NCBI RefSeq assembly: GCF_004785935.1
Contig: NZ_SRRP01000001.1
Location: 930,001 to 994,000 of the forward strand
Source: Streptococcus rubneri
GTDB lineage: Bacteria > Bacillota > Bacilli > Lactobacillales > Streptococcaceae
Reading direction: 5' to 3'
DNA length: 64,000 nucleotides
A program made the translations under genes and the position numbers. Shown in pieces: positions 48,164 to 57,805 of the stretch (its first letter is position 1; each line of letters begins with the position of its first letter). The notes below the pieces were generated by a model. The model worked only from the letters and a program-made list of their open reading frames with translations, made no database searches and was not told the DNA's origin.

Positions 48164-49510
48164 TTATTCATCCTCATTATCCCATCCATCATCTAGGATA
48201 GCATCTTTATCATATGGTAGAACAATCGTGAAAGTAGAACCTTTTCCATATTCACTCTTGGCCCAAATAAATCCTTTGTGCTGCTTGATAATTTCCTTCG
48301 CAATGGCAAGTCCTAAACCAGTCCCACCCTGGGCGCGACTACGTGCCTTATCCACGCGATAAAAGCGATCAAAAATACGAGGCAGGTCTTTCTTAGGAAT
48401 ACCCAATCCTTCATCAGATATGGAAATAATCAATTGGGCATCTGTCGTCTTCATCCCTACTCGAATTTCCCCACCATCAGGAGAATACTTAATGGCATTA
48501 TTCAGGATATTGTCAAGGACCTGTGTCATCTTATCCGTATCAATTTCTACCCAAATTGGAGAAATAGGATATTCACGAATGATATCATATTTTTTTTCAC
48601 CTGCCTGACTCTTCATTTTATCAAAACGGTTCAAAATGAAGGTAATGAAGGCTGTAAAATTGGTCAACTCAATATCTAACTGACTGGTCTCATTGTCAAT
48701 CCGTGAAAGACTCAACAAATCCGTCACCATCCGCATCATACGATTGGTTTCCGTCAGGGAAACCTTGACAAAATCTGGAGCTACTGGCTCTGAAATGGCC
48801 CCATCATCTAAGGCTTCTAAGTATGATTTGACACTGGTCAAAGGAGTCCGAAGCTCATGGCTAACATTCGAAACAAACAAGCGACGTTCCCGTTCTTCTT
48901 TGTCTTGTTCTGTCGTATCGTGCAAGACGGCTACTAAACCAGAAATGAAACCAGATTCTCTCCGAATCAAAGCAAAGCGAACCCTCAAAGAAATGTATTC
49001 ACCATTCTCATCTAGAGAATCGATGGTCAACTCTGGAACATTGGTAATTAGATCTCGTAGTTCATAATCTTCCCCAATCCCTAACAAATCCAGAATACTG
49101 GTATTCATAACCTCTTCGACAACCACATTGAGCTGTTTAGCTGCCATCTCGTTGACCAAGATAATTTGTCCACGACGGTTGGTAGCCAAAACTCCATCCG
49201 TCATATAGGACAGGATACTAGTCAATCGCTTGGTCTCTTGCTCTAAATTTTCATGGGTCAAACGAATGACTTCGGATAAATCATTGATATTATTAGAAAT
49301 CTCTGTTAGTTCTGGACTTCCTTGCAAATCGATAATATCCGAATATTCACCCGAAATCAGACTCTTAATTTTTTCATTCAATAGACGTAGCTTTAGATTG
49401 TCTCGTCGATTCTCTAAAACTAATAAAGCAACTACAATAATAAATCCAAGTGTGATTAGAACAAAGACAAAATTGTAGGAGGTGAAAAATTCCTTTAATT
49501 GATTAGTCAT
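48164..49510 (-). CDS. vicK: VicK (WalK) sensor histidine kinase
   Basis: A 448-residue kinase with a single membrane helix (about 13-30) and almost no extracellular loop, the streptococcal form of WalK. HAMP (about 33-85), PAS (about 92-200), HisKA with the phospho-acceptor in [13 protein letters not shown] (about 218) and a HATPase domain with N ([10 protein letters not shown]) and G boxes (GTGLGLAI) follow in order. It phosphorylates VicR to control wall hydrolases. It overlaps vicR by 8 nt. Confidence 0.96.
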   Translation of the reverse strand: MTNQLKEFFTSYNFVFVLITLGFIIVVALLVLENRRDNLKLRLLNEKIKSLISGEYSDIIDLQGSPELTEISNNINDLSEVIRLTHENLEQETKRLTSILSYMTDGVLATNRRGQIILVNEMAAKQLNVVVEEVMNTSILDLLGIGEDYELRDLITNVPELTIDSLDENGEYISLRVRFALIRRESGFISGLVAVLHDTTEQDKEERERRLFVSNVSHELRTPLTSVKSYLEALDDGAISEPVAPDFVKVSLTETNRMMRMVTDLLSLSRIDNETSQLDIELTNFTAFITFILNRFDKMKSQAGEKKYDIIREYPISPIWVEIDTDKMTQVLDNILNNAIKYSPDGGEIRVGMKTTDAQLIISISDEGLGIPKKDLPRIFDRFYRVDKARSRAQGGTGLGLAIAKEIIKQHKGFIWAKSEYGKGSTFTIVLPYDKDAILDDGWDNEDE

Positions 49511-50204
49511 TGTTTCTCATATAATAGCCAACACCACGGCGCGTTAAAATATACTCTGGACGTCCAGGAATATCCTCAATTTTTTCACGTAAACGACGAA
49601 TGGTAACATCCACTGTCCGAACATCTCCAAAATAATCGTAACCCCAGACTGTCTCAAGCAAGTGCTCACGGGTCATTACTTGTCCCACATGAGTAGCAAG
49701 ATGGTAGAGCAATTCAAATTCCCGATGCGTTAATTCTAATTCTTTTCCTTTTTTCTGAGCCAGGAAAGCATCTGGAATAATTTTTAATTCCCCAATACTG
49801 ATCTCTGATTCCGACTTAGAATCTGTTTTCACTTCCACAACTAATTCTGTCCGACGTAGCAAAGCTTTAACCCGAGCTTGCAACTCACGATTTGAGAAAG
49901 GCTTCGTTACATAGTCATCCGCACCTATCTCAAGACCAATGACCTTATCAAATTCTGTATCTTTCGCAGAAAGGACAATAATCGGAACATTACTGGTCTT
50001 GCGAATGGTACGAGCTACTTCTAAACCATCAATCTCAGGCAACATGAGATCCAAAATCAAAATATCTGGATTCTCTGCCTCAAAAACAGCCAAGGCCTCT
50101 TTTCCATCAAAGGCTGTTAGCACTTCGTACCCTTCTTTAGCCATGTTAAATTTAATAATATCCGAGATTGGTTTTTCATCGTCTACGACAAGGATTTTCT
50201 TCAT
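49503..50204 (-). CDS. vicR: VicR (WalR) response regulator
   Basis: A 233-residue OmpR-family regulator. The receiver domain has VDDEKP, the phospho-acceptor in LILDLMLPE (Asp52) and the [11 protein letters not shown] switch region; the winged-helix domain ends [12 protein letters not shown]. VicR is essential in pneumococcus and activates cell-wall genes through direct TGTWAH repeats; one exact such box lies at 28997-29013. The start is the second of two close ATGs, since AGG is then 7 nt away. An extended -10 TGCTATAAT lies at about 50265-50273. Confidence 0.96.
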   Translation of the reverse strand: MKKILVVDDEKPISDIIKFNMAKEGYEVLTAFDGKEALAVFEAENPDILILDLMLPEIDGLEVARTIRKTSNVPIIVLSAKDTEFDKVIGLEIGADDYVTKPFSNRELQARVKALLRRTELVVEVKTDSKSESEISIGELKIIPDAFLAQKKGKELELTHREFELLYHLATHVGQVMTREHLLETVWGYDYFGDVRTVDVTIRRLREKIEDIPGRPEYILTRRGVGYYMRNND

Positions 50205-50371
50205 TCCCATACCTACTTCTTTTTTTATTTTTGTTCTTTTACTTCTTCAAATCTCTGTCTTTTCATTATAGCAAAATTCTAGAAAAAAGTGGAGTACTGG
50301 CTTAATTTGTTTTGAAAGATAAAAGCACTAATTTGAAAGAATTACCCAGATTTACTAGCAAATAACAACCT

Positions 50372-50420
50372 GATTCAAGTTGAAACTTGCGGACAAGTCT
50401 TCCTATATTTTCTAAGGAAG
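50372..50420. other. two small inverted repeats between vicR and the thrS terminator
   Basis: CAAGTT-GA-AACTTG (50376-50389) and CTTCCT...AGGAAG (about 50399-50420). Neither has a T run and neither overlaps an evident promoter. The meaning is unclear; the 264-nt gap otherwise holds the vicR promoter and thrS terminator. Confidence 0.45.
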
Positions 50421-50426
50421 TAAGCA

Positions 50427-50461
50427 AAAAGCTGAGACAAAAATCCTCAGCTTTCCTTTTA
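50427..50461 (-). terminator. thrS terminator, similar to H1 of the repeat
   Basis: On the minus strand AAAGCTGAGGATTTTTGTCTCAGCTTTTT, a stem and T run just after the thrS stop. Its plus-strand core GCTGAGACAAAAATCCT closely matches H1 of repeat copy E (GCTGAGACAAAACTCCT). Confidence 0.8.
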
Positions 50462-50468
50462 ATCATAT

Positions 50469-52412
50469 TTATTCTGATACACGAGATTTGTTAGCAATAT
50501 CTGCAAGAATCGCTTCAACAAATTCATTAACAGATACAGTTTGCGTTTCTTTTTGTCCATAGCGACGAACGTTGACAGTTCCATCTTCCATTTCCTTGTC
50601 ACCAACAATCAATTGATAAGGAATCTTGCTAGTTTGCGATGCACGAATCTTGTATTGCATTTTTTCGTTCCGTTCATCCACCTCTGCACGGACACCACGG
50701 TCACGGAGCTTCTTCGCCACTTCCCAAGCGTAGTCCACGTGTTTTTCGTTAGATACTGGGATGAGAGTTACTTGGTGTGGCGCAAGCCATGTTGGGAAGG
50801 CACCCTTGTAGTTCTCAATCAAGATAGCTGTGAAGCGTTCCATAGTCGAGATCACCCCACGGTGAATCATGACTGGACGGTGCTCTTCACCATCTGCTCC
50901 AATATATTTAAGGTCGAAGCGTTCTGGCAACAAGAAGTCAAGCTGAATCGTAGAGAGGGTCTCTTCTTTTCCAAGAGCAGTCTTAACCTGGATATCCAAT
51001 TTTGGTCCGTAGAAGGCTGCTTCCCCTTCAGCTTCAAAGTAGTCCACGCCCATCTCATCAAGGGCAGCACGAAGCATCGTTTGGGCATTTTCCCACATTT
51101 CATCGTTATCAAAGTACTTGTGAGTATCTTGAGGGTCACGAAGAGAGAGGCGGAAACGGTACTCGTCTAGGTTGAAGTCTCCGTAAACATCAATAATCAA
51201 TTGAAGAGCACGTTGGAATTCTTCTTGGATTTGTTCTGGAGTCACAAAGAGGTGGCCATCATTCAGAGACATTTCACGGACACGTTGAAGCCCTGTAAGA
51301 GCACCAGATTTTTCAAAACGGTGCATCATTCCAATTTCCGCAATACGGATTGGCAATTCACGGTATGAGTGAACATGGTGTTTGAAGACCTGGATGTGGT
51401 GTGGGCAGTTCATTGGACGAAGGACGAATTCTTCACCATCTCCCATATCCATAGTAGGGAACATGTCTTCTTGGTAATGATCCCAGTGACCAGAAGTCTT
51501 GTAAAGTTCTACAGAAGCAAGTGGTGGAGTGTAAACGTGTTGGTAGCCTGAAGCTAGCTCCTTATCTACGATGTAGCGTTCCAATTCACGACGGATTGTC
51601 GCCCCATTTGGCAACCAGAAAGGCAAACCTTGTCCGACTTCTTGAGAAATCATGAAGAGATCCAGTTCTTTACCGAGTTTACGGTGGTCACGTTCTTTGG
51701 CTTCTTCTCGCATTTGAAGGTAGTTTTTCAGATCTTTCTTGTCAAACCAAGCTGTACCATAGATCCGTTGCATCATCGCATTATCACTATTCCCACGCCA
51801 GTATGCACCAGCCACGTTGAGAAGGTGGAAGATTTGGATGCGACCAGTTGATGGAACGTGAGGCCCACGGCAGAGGTCAACGTACTCACCTTGACGGTAG
51901 ATGGTCAAACCACCCTCGTCTTCTGAGTGCTCTTCGATCAATTCCAATTTGTATGGGTCATTTTTAAAGATTTCACGAGCTTCATCTTTGGTTACTTCTT
52001 CACGAATTGATGGGAAGTTTTCTTTAACGATTTTCTTCATTTCTTCTTCGATGCGAGGAAGATCTTCGTTAGAGATTTGACCAGCTTCATTGTCCGTATC
52101 GTAGTAGAAACCATCTTCGATAGCTGGACCTACACCCAAGTGAATATCTGGGAAAAGGCGACGAGCTGCTTGTGCAAACAAGTGTGCTGCGGAGTGACGT
52201 AAGATTGGTAGAGCATCTTCGTGATCTGGTGTCACGATTTCGATGCTTCCATCTTCAGTGATCGCACGAGTAGTGTCGATGAGTTTGCCGTTAAATTTAC
52301 CAGCAAGAGCTTTTTTAGCTAGAGAATTGCTAATTGATTGAGCAATTTCAAAAGTTGTAACGCCAGATTCGAATTCACGAACAGCGCCATCTGGGAAAGT
52401 AATTTGAATCAT
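50469..52412 (-). CDS. thrS: threonyl-tRNA synthetase
   Basis: A 647-residue class II synthetase with the N-terminal TGS domain (about 1-62), the editing domain with [10 protein letters not shown] (about 73), the catalytic core with RPMNCPHH and [11 protein letters not shown] motifs, and the anticodon-binding C-terminus (about 540-640). It charges tRNA(Thr). AAGGAG precedes the ATG. No promoter is evident in the 55 nt upstream, so it is read from the T-box promoter through the broken MazG-like gene. Confidence 0.97.
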   Translation of the reverse strand: MIQITFPDGAVREFESGVTTFEIAQSISNSLAKKALAGKFNGKLIDTTRAITEDGSIEIVTPDHEDALPILRHSAAHLFAQAARRLFPDIHLGVGPAIEDGFYYDTDNEAGQISNEDLPRIEEEMKKIVKENFPSIREEVTKDEAREIFKNDPYKLELIEEHSEDEGGLTIYRQGEYVDLCRGPHVPSTGRIQIFHLLNVAGAYWRGNSDNAMMQRIYGTAWFDKKDLKNYLQMREEAKERDHRKLGKELDLFMISQEVGQGLPFWLPNGATIRRELERYIVDKELASGYQHVYTPPLASVELYKTSGHWDHYQEDMFPTMDMGDGEEFVLRPMNCPHHIQVFKHHVHSYRELPIRIAEIGMMHRFEKSGALTGLQRVREMSLNDGHLFVTPEQIQEEFQRALQLIIDVYGDFNLDEYRFRLSLRDPQDTHKYFDNDEMWENAQTMLRAALDEMGVDYFEAEGEAAFYGPKLDIQVKTALGKEETLSTIQLDFLLPERFDLKYIGADGEEHRPVMIHRGVISTMERFTAILIENYKGAFPTWLAPHQVTLIPVSNEKHVDYAWEVAKKLRDRGVRAEVDERNEKMQYKIRASQTSKIPYQLIVGDKEMEDGTVNVRRYGQKETQTVSVNEFVEAILADIANKSRVSE

Positions 52413-52467
52413 GATTTTCTCCTTTTATTGTTTCATAGTTTCTAAGCATTGACTTTTTATTAGCAGA

Positions 52468-52791
52468 CTACTTCCTAGTCTGAATGTTCAGCTGCTTTTC
52501 TTTATCAGAGAGGAAGTTTTCCATTTCCGTCAGGATGTCTATCTCCAAACGTTGAGAAAGTTCTACTAGCCACCAGATATTTTCTGAAAGTTTATGTTCC
52601 AGTGTGTATGGTGTTTCATCCTAGTAGCGTCCTTGCTTGGTCATCACTAATCGTTGGAAATTTCCAATATCATTCGATAAAGCCAAGAGGTCTTCTTCTA
52701 CCGTCCACTTGGAATCATGATGCTTAACTTCCAGATCGTGATAAGCTTGTCGGATTGCCCAACTGCGCTCCACTAATTCTTGCAACTCCAT
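52468..52791 (-). pseudogene. MazG-like nucleotide pyrophosphohydrolase gene interrupted by an in-frame TAG
   Basis: From an ATG at 52791 behind GAGGAG the frame encodes MELQELVERSWAIRQAYHDL and onward for 56 residues, ending QGRY at TAG (52621-52623). The same frame continues for 50 more codons as DETPYTLEHKLSENIWWLVE, ending NIQTRK at a TAG at 52468-52470. Together they give a ~107-residue protein like small streptococcal MazG-type proteins, whose conserved KLxExIWWL helix lies beyond the stop. A real nonsense mutation, a sequencing error, or a tolerated truncation are all possible. Confidence 0.8.
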
Positions 52792-52803
52792 AGTAAGTCT
52801 CCT

Positions 52804-53016
52804 CATAAAAAAATTGCGACATCCAAAAAGGACGTCGCAACGTGGTTCCACCTTCATTTATGTTCCTCAAAAAAGAGGGACACCTCTGATTGGCTCTAAC
52901 GTGGCCACCGTTTTATGTTTGCATAAAAGTATCTTGAGTAGTCCCAAATCTATCCTCTACGCGATTTCCAGCTCCACGCGCTCTCTATCAGATTTCCTAG
53001 ATTTGATATGTCTCTG
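52804..53016 (-). ncRNA. T-box leader (threonine type inferred)
   Basis: The minus strand has the T-box bulge sequence AAGGTGGAACCACG (52841-52854), an AGAGAG motif in stem I, and a perfect TTTTATG/CATAAAA hairpin between. Stem I and linker features fit a tRNA-sensing leader. A threonine type is inferred from thrS downstream and from an ACT triplet in the 3' side of stem I; I could not fix the specifier loop with certainty. It fills most of the 323-nt gap upstream of the MazG-like gene. Confidence 0.88.
52806..52840 (-). terminator. T-box terminator
   Basis: On the minus strand TTGCGACGTCC, loop TTTTT, GGATGTCGCAA and a T run. The T-box antiterminator, stabilised by uncharged tRNA, would compete with it. 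Confidence 0.88.
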
Positions 53017-53022
53017 ACTAGT

Positions 53023-53050
53023 ATTATAGCACGATTGGAATATTTTGCAA
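53023..53050 (-). promoter_or_regulatory. promoter of the T-box/thrS transcript
   Basis: TTGCAA (53045-53050), 16-nt spacer, extended -10 TGCTATAAT (TATAAT at 53023-53028) on the minus strand. Confidence 0.75.
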
Positions 53051-53071
53051 GTGGAAAAATCTTCTCCCATC

Positions 53072-53100
53072 ATCAAGAGGCCCTATTAAGGACCTCTTAA
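53072..53100 (-). terminator. probable terminator of the glycosyltransferase pair
   Basis: AAGAGG-CCC and GGA-CCTCTT pair across a TATTAA loop just beyond the stop; the T run is poor. Confidence 0.5.
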
Positions 53101-53114
53101 TTCTATCGTTATCT

Positions 53115-54437
53115 CTAATCTAACAATTTGGTGATGTTGCGAATCTTTTTCACCTGTTTAAAGGATCCTTTCATGATTCTCACAGAACCATTCACAGGCA
53201 TAGCAATGACTTTTTGTGGGATTTTTACGATCGACTTGGTTACCCGTTTGGTACGACTTTCTTCCGGATGACGTTCGTTATAAAAATCTTTAGAAATGAT
53301 GGCGTCTAGATAGAATTCATAAACTCTGCGACCAAAGTTTGTAGCGGAGATCTCGTATAGTTTATTCTCCCACTTACTTTCATCCTTTGCTGGTGTGGCT
53401 AAGGTCGCATCCAAAATAGCTGCTGCCAAATCCTCTTCATGATTATACAAGGTTCCAAACATTCGATCATCGATAACATTTTTTAAATACGGATTGTTAT
53501 GAGCAATTAATGGCGTCCCACTGGCGATGCTTTCCAAGTAGGTCAGGCCTTGGGTCTCACTAGTCGAAGCTGAGATAAAGAAATCCGCAGCCTTATAGTA
53601 GAGGGCTGTTTCATTTGGTGGGATCATTCCTGTAAAGACGACCGACTGCTCAATTTCCAATTTTTGCACCTGGTTCTTTAAATCCCCTAAATAAGGTCCA
53701 TCCCCTGCTACAATCAGTTTAACCTTTGGATTTTCAGCTAAGACTTCAGGAAACGCTCCAATGACCGCTTGGATATTTTTCTCATAGGAAACTCGAGACA
53801 AACTTAGAAGCATAATCTCGCCCTCTAGAATCCCCAATTTCTCACGTAGTGCTTGTGTCTCAACACTAGTAATTTCTGGCCGCTCAAATTTAGCTAGTTC
53901 AATCCCAGTCGGAATAATCCGCTTTTCAGCCTTAACCTTATATTTCAGCAAGAGGTCATACACAATTTCACTCGGGCAGATTACCCCATCCAAGTCATTC
54001 ATATAACCACGAACGATGTATTTGACCATACTCGGTCGGATGACCAACCCTTTGGCAATATAGCGCACATAATCTTCGTACTGAGTATGATAGGTATGAA
54101 TCACTGGGATCCGTAACTCCTTAGCGATCCAAACCCCTAGTAACCCTAAGGAAAACTCTGTTTGCGTATGAATGATATCCAGTTGATATTGCTTGGCAAT
54201 GGCTAAAGCCTTGGTAAATCCACGATAGGCAATCCGCCGATCCTTAAAAGCAAAAAAGGGAACACTTGGAATTCGAATAATCTGCCAATCTTCATAACGA
54301 TTAACATCTTTGTCAGTTGTCGTAAAGATAAAAACAGTATGCCCCAATTTCTCTAACTCTGTTTTAAGAGTTCGAATACTGGTCGCAACACCAGAAACTT
54401 GAGGAAAATATGTATCTGTAAATAATCCAATACGCAT
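53115..54437 (-). CDS. GT4 glycosyltransferase, monoglucosyl-diacylglycerol synthase-like
   Basis: A 440-residue GT4 enzyme opening MRIGLFTDTYFPQVSGVATS, with the nucleotide-sugar binding region around SASTSETQGLTYLESIASG (about 290) and a basic C-terminal tail suited to membrane contact. Length, sequence and pairing match pneumococcal Spr0982, which makes monoglucosyl-diacylglycerol, the lipid on which glycolipids and the lipoteichoic acid anchor are built. It starts 2 nt after the cpoA-like gene, so the pair is coupled. Assignment rests on synteny and remembered similarity. Confidence 0.82.
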   Translation of the reverse strand: MRIGLFTDTYFPQVSGVATSIRTLKTELEKLGHTVFIFTTTDKDVNRYEDWQIIRIPSVPFFAFKDRRIAYRGFTKALAIAKQYQLDIIHTQTEFSLGLLGVWIAKELRIPVIHTYHTQYEDYVRYIAKGLVIRPSMVKYIVRGYMNDLDGVICPSEIVYDLLLKYKVKAEKRIIPTGIELAKFERPEITSVETQALREKLGILEGEIMLLSLSRVSYEKNIQAVIGAFPEVLAENPKVKLIVAGDGPYLGDLKNQVQKLEIEQSVVFTGMIPPNETALYYKAADFFISASTSETQGLTYLESIASGTPLIAHNNPYLKNVIDDRMFGTLYNHEEDLAAAILDATLATPAKDESKWENKLYEISATNFGRRVYEFYLDAIISKDFYNERHPEESRTKRVTKSIVKIPQKVIAMPVNGSVRIMKGSFKQVKKIRNITKLLD

Positions 54438-54438
54438 A

Positions 54439-55437
54439 TTACATCTCCAATACTTGCTGGTAGGCTTTTACTAATTGATCAGCGACCAAATCAATTGATC
54501 GACTTTGAGCTACTCGGTAACCAGCGTCCCTCTTGTCCACTTGTCCAGACAAAACTTTTTCAAGGGAGTCTACAAATTCATCCACTGAATGACAGAGCTC
54601 CGCAGACTGGTCATCTACCCATCCATGATAGACAGGAATATCTCTCAGAACAACATGCTGGTGACCTGCTAAAGCTTCTAAAACGACAATCCCTTCTGTC
54701 TCTTCGTAGGAAGGGAAAAAGAAGGCGTCCGCTCCTGTCATCGCCCCTTGGAAAACAGCTCCTTTAAAGTAGCCTGGAAATTCGACATTGCTTGGATGAT
54801 CTTTCTCAACAAGCCTCCTGATCTTGCGAGGAATAATCCATTTATTGATGGAACCTAGCCAAATAAAGCGGACATCTGGCATTCTACGAGCCACCTCAAC
54901 AAAGTCCTCAATCCCTTTTCGTCTAAAGTAGAGCCCTGCACAAAGTACGACCTTCTGTCCTTCCTGAATCTTGAAGTGTTTCCGAAAAACCTCTTCTTTT
55001 TTGGGATCTTTTTTGTATTTGGACAAATCAATCCCATTGGAAACAGCGACAATCGGGGTTTTCACCCCATAAGATTGGATCAATTGCTTGGAATACTCAG
55101 AGGGTGTAATAATAAAGTCCGCTTTTTTATACATATGGGCTAAATATTTTCCAAATAAAGGAGCAAATAAATTGGACCCAATAAAGGAATTTTGGAAATC
55201 CTCTCGTGTCGAATGCCCATGCATAATGACCTTTTTTCCACGGCGTTTGGCAGCATGTAAGAGCAACAAACTCCGAGGTCCATAGGTATTTATGTGAACG
55301 ACATCATAGTCTCCTAAAATATCTGTTGTGTATGGAATCCCTGCCAAGTCCAAAGCATGCATTTGATGCTGGAGGGCACGACCAATCCCTGACTTTTGTA
55401 GGACAGATTTTCCTTCTAAATACAGTAATACTTTCAT
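54439..55437 (-). CDS. cpoA: CpoA-like glycolipid glycosyltransferase
   Basis: A 332-residue GT4 enzyme with the conserved nucleotide-sugar site FFPSYEETEGIVVLEALAGH (about residue 247). In pneumococcus CpoA adds galactose to monoglucosyl-diacylglycerol, and mutants show changed beta-lactam tolerance. The start MKVLLYLEGKSVLQ is chosen: a longer frame would begin upstream of the promoter. The ATG is 7 nt after the -10, predicting a leaderless transcript. It heads a two-gene operon. Confidence 0.8.
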   Translation of the reverse strand: MKVLLYLEGKSVLQKSGIGRALQHQMHALDLAGIPYTTDILGDYDVVHINTYGPRSLLLLHAAKRRGKKVIMHGHSTREDFQNSFIGSNLFAPLFGKYLAHMYKKADFIITPSEYSKQLIQSYGVKTPIVAVSNGIDLSKYKKDPKKEEVFRKHFKIQEGQKVVLCAGLYFRRKGIEDFVEVARRMPDVRFIWLGSINKWIIPRKIRRLVEKDHPSNVEFPGYFKGAVFQGAMTGADAFFFPSYEETEGIVVLEALAGHQHVVLRDIPVYHGWVDDQSAELCHSVDEFVDSLEKVLSGQVDKRDAGYRVAQSRSIDLVADQLVKAYQQVLEM

Positions 55438-55444
55438 ACCATCT

Positions 55445-55473
55445 ATTATACCTGATTTAGAAACCCCCTTCAA
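55445..55473 (-). promoter_or_regulatory. cpoA-like gene promoter abutting the start codon
   Basis: TTGAAG (55468-55473), 17-nt spacer, TATAAT (55445-55450) on the minus strand, then AGATGGT and the ATG at 55437. There is no usable Shine-Dalgarno sequence. Confidence 0.72.
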
Positions 55474-55500
55474 GTTTTACCCAGATTTCATAGATGTAAA

Positions 55501-55529
55501 GAAAAAAAGGAAGCTCCTAACTTCCTTTT
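55501..55529 (-). terminator. ccpA terminator
   Basis: On the minus strand AAGGAAG, loop TTAGGAG, CTTCCTTTTTTT, just past the stop. Confidence 0.85.
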
Positions 55530-55535
55530 CAATTC

Positions 55536-56540
55536 TTATTTTTTTGTCGTTCCACATTGACTGATGGTATGAGCAAGAAGAACTTCTCTTTCTTCCAATT
55601 CTTCCTTATGCATAATCTTGGTCAACATACGCATGCTAATAGCCCCCAAATCATAAAGAGGTTGTCCAACTGTTGAAAGATTTGGACGGGTGTAACGGGT
55701 GATTTGAGAATCGTCGCTGGTAATCAACTCAAAGTCTTCTGGAATCTTCACTCCTTGATCTGCAAGACCATTGAGCAAACCTGCTGCTAATTCATCCCCA
55801 GTCACAAAGGCTGCCGTTGCTTTTGAAGCAATAATTCGTTCTGCTAAATTATATCCTTCTTCATAACGGTATTTGGATTCAAAGACCAAGCCTTCGCTAT
55901 AAGATAATTTCTTAGCTTTAAGAGCTTCTTTGTATCCCGTTAAACGAATCTTGCCATTGATATCATCCACCAAGGGACCACTGACAAAAGCAATTTTCTT
56001 ATTACGTTTTGCCAAATGAGTCACCGCATCAATAGTAGCTTGTTGGTAATCAATGTTAACACTTGGCAATTGATGTTCCACATCAACTGTCCCCGCCAAA
56101 ACAACAGGGGTCCGTGAACGTGAGAATTCAGAACGAATCTTCTCTGTCAAATGGTAGCCCATAAAGATAATGCCATCCACTTGTTTTGAGAAAAGAGTAT
56201 TTACAACAGAAACTTCCTTGTCATCATCTTCGTCACTATTAGCAAGGACAATATTGTATTTATACATTTCCGCGATATCATCAATCCCTTTTGCCAAAGT
56301 AGAAAAATAACTATTGGTAATATTCGGGATGACAACACCAACAGTTGTTGTTTTCTTGCTGGCAAGTCCACGAGCAACTGCATTCGGACGATAATCTAAG
56401 CGTTCAATGACTTCCAATACTTTTTTGCGAGTATTTTCTTTAACGTTCTTATTTCCGTTTACTACACGGCTAACAGTCGCCATTGAGACCCCTGCTTCAC
56501 GCGCGACATCATAAATGGTTACGGTATCGTCTGTATTCAT
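55536..56540 (-). CDS. ccpA: catabolite control protein A
   Basis: A 334-residue LacI/GalR-family regulator. The helix-turn-helix VTIYDVAREAGVSMATVSRVVNG is followed by the hinge helix RPNAVARGLA and a periplasmic-binding-like domain. Near-identity of the N-terminus with pneumococcal CcpA makes the name secure. With HPr(Ser-P), made by HprK (31.1 kb), it binds cre sites to adjust carbon metabolism. The start MNTDDTVTIYDV has AAAGGAAG upstream. It is divergent from pepQ, with a cre-like box between. Confidence 0.96.
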   Translation of the reverse strand: MNTDDTVTIYDVAREAGVSMATVSRVVNGNKNVKENTRKKVLEVIERLDYRPNAVARGLASKKTTTVGVVIPNITNSYFSTLAKGIDDIAEMYKYNIVLANSDEDDDKEVSVVNTLFSKQVDGIIFMGYHLTEKIRSEFSRSRTPVVLAGTVDVEHQLPSVNIDYQQATIDAVTHLAKRNKKIAFVSGPLVDDINGKIRLTGYKEALKAKKLSYSEGLVFESKYRYEEGYNLAERIIASKATAAFVTGDELAAGLLNGLADQGVKIPEDFELITSDDSQITRYTRPNLSTVGQPLYDLGAISMRMLTKIMHKEELEEREVLLAHTISQCGTTKK

Positions 56541-56606
56541 AATACTTCCTTTCATTTTTTGAAAATATCGTTTTCAGTCTCCTACAACAACCATTTTACC
56601 ACTTCT

Positions 56607-56620
56607 TGTAAACACTTTCA
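56607..56620. promoter_or_regulatory. cre-like site between ccpA and pepQ
   Basis: TGTAAACACTTTCA matches TGWAANCGNTNWCA at all fixed positions but one (CA for the central CG). A cre between ccpA and pepQ is usual in lactic acid bacteria and suggests autoregulation. Confidence 0.6.
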
Positions 56621-56701
56621 AGCTTTTTAACATCTTTTTGCAAACTCTTGATTTTTTAGGGAAAATTTGCCAAAATAATATCAATAGAAAGAAGGTAGCT
56701 T

Positions 56702-57784
56702 ATGTCTAAATTAGATCAAATTGTAGCATTTCTTGAAACTGAAAATGCAGATATCGCCGTTATCTCCGATCCTGTTACGATAAACTACTTAACAGGATTC
56801 TATAGCGATCCTCACGAACGTCAACTCTTCTTGTTCGTCTACCCCAACCACGAACCACTTCTGTTTGTTCCTGCTCTTGAGGTAGAACGGGCGACAGCAG
56901 TTGTGAACTTCCCTGTCGTTGGCTATGTTGACTCAGAGAATCCTTGGGAAAAAATCAAAGGTGCTAGCAACAATCCAGAAGCCAAAAAAGTCGCTCTTGA
57001 ATTTGATAATCTCATCTTGACTAAATACAATGGTCTTCGTTCTGTCTTTGAAAAAGCAACATTTATCAATCTTAGCCCTCGGATCAACCGTATGCGCTTG
57101 ATCAAATCAGCTGACGAAATTCAAAAGATGTTGGTTGCCGGTCAATATGCAGATAAGGCTGTCAATATGGGCTTCCAAGCTATTTCATTAGACAAAACCG
57201 AGACTGATATCGTCGCAGAAATCGACTTTGGCATCAAACGCTTGGGCTACGAGATGAGCTTTGAAACTATGGTCTTGACTGGTAACAATGCAGCCAATCC
57301 TCACGGTATTCCTGGAAGTAACAAAATTGAAAAGGATGCCCTCTTGCTCTTCGACTTGGGATGTATGGTCAACGGCTATGCTTCAGACATGACGCGAACA
57401 GTTGCAGTTGGAAAACCAGATGATTTCAAAAAAGAAATCTACCACTTAACTCTAGAAGCTCAACAGGCTGCCCTGGATATGATCAAACCTGGTGTGACAG
57501 CTCACGACGTCGATCGCGCTGCTCGCAGTGTCATTGAAAAAGCAGGCTACGGCGAGTACTTCAACCACCGCCTCGGTCATGGAATCGGGATGGATGTTCA
57601 CGAATTCCCATCTATTATGGAAGGAAATGATCTGGTTATTGAAGAAGGAATGTGTTTCTCTGTTGAGCCCGGTATCTACATTCCGGGAAAAGTAGGAGTT
57701 CGGATTGAAGACTGTGGTTATGTGACAAAAGACGGTTTTGGTCTCTTCACTGAAACTAGCAAAGATTTGCTATATTTTGATTAA
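56702..57784 (+). CDS. pepQ: Xaa-Pro dipeptidase
   Basis: A 360-residue M24 metallopeptidase that splits X-Pro dipeptides. The five metal ligands can be followed: the aspartates in LLFDLGCMVNGYASDMTR, the histidine in NHRLGHGIGMDVHE, and glutamates in FSVEPGIYIP and GVRIEDCG. The N-terminal creatinase-like domain covers about residues 5-130. Position divergent from ccpA is the classic pepQ arrangement. Promoter: TTGATT, 17 nt, CAAAAT with a TG extension. Confidence 0.95.
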   Translation: MSKLDQIVAFLETENADIAVISDPVTINYLTGFYSDPHERQLFLFVYPNHEPLLFVPALEVERATAVVNFPVVGYVDSENPWEKIKGASNNPEAKKVALEFDNLILTKYNGLRSVFEKATFINLSPRINRMRLIKSADEIQKMLVAGQYADKAVNMGFQAISLDKTETDIVAEIDFGIKRLGYEMSFETMVLTGNNAANPHGIPGSNKIEKDALLLFDLGCMVNGYASDMTRTVAVGKPDDFKKEIYHLTLEAQQAALDMIKPGVTAHDVDRAARSVIEKAGYGEYFNHRLGHGIGMDVHEFPSIMEGNDLVIEEGMCFSVEPGIYIPGKVGVRIEDCGYVTKDGFGLFTETSKDLLYFD

Positions 57785-57805
57785 GATAGAAAAGGAGATT
57801 GTTTT

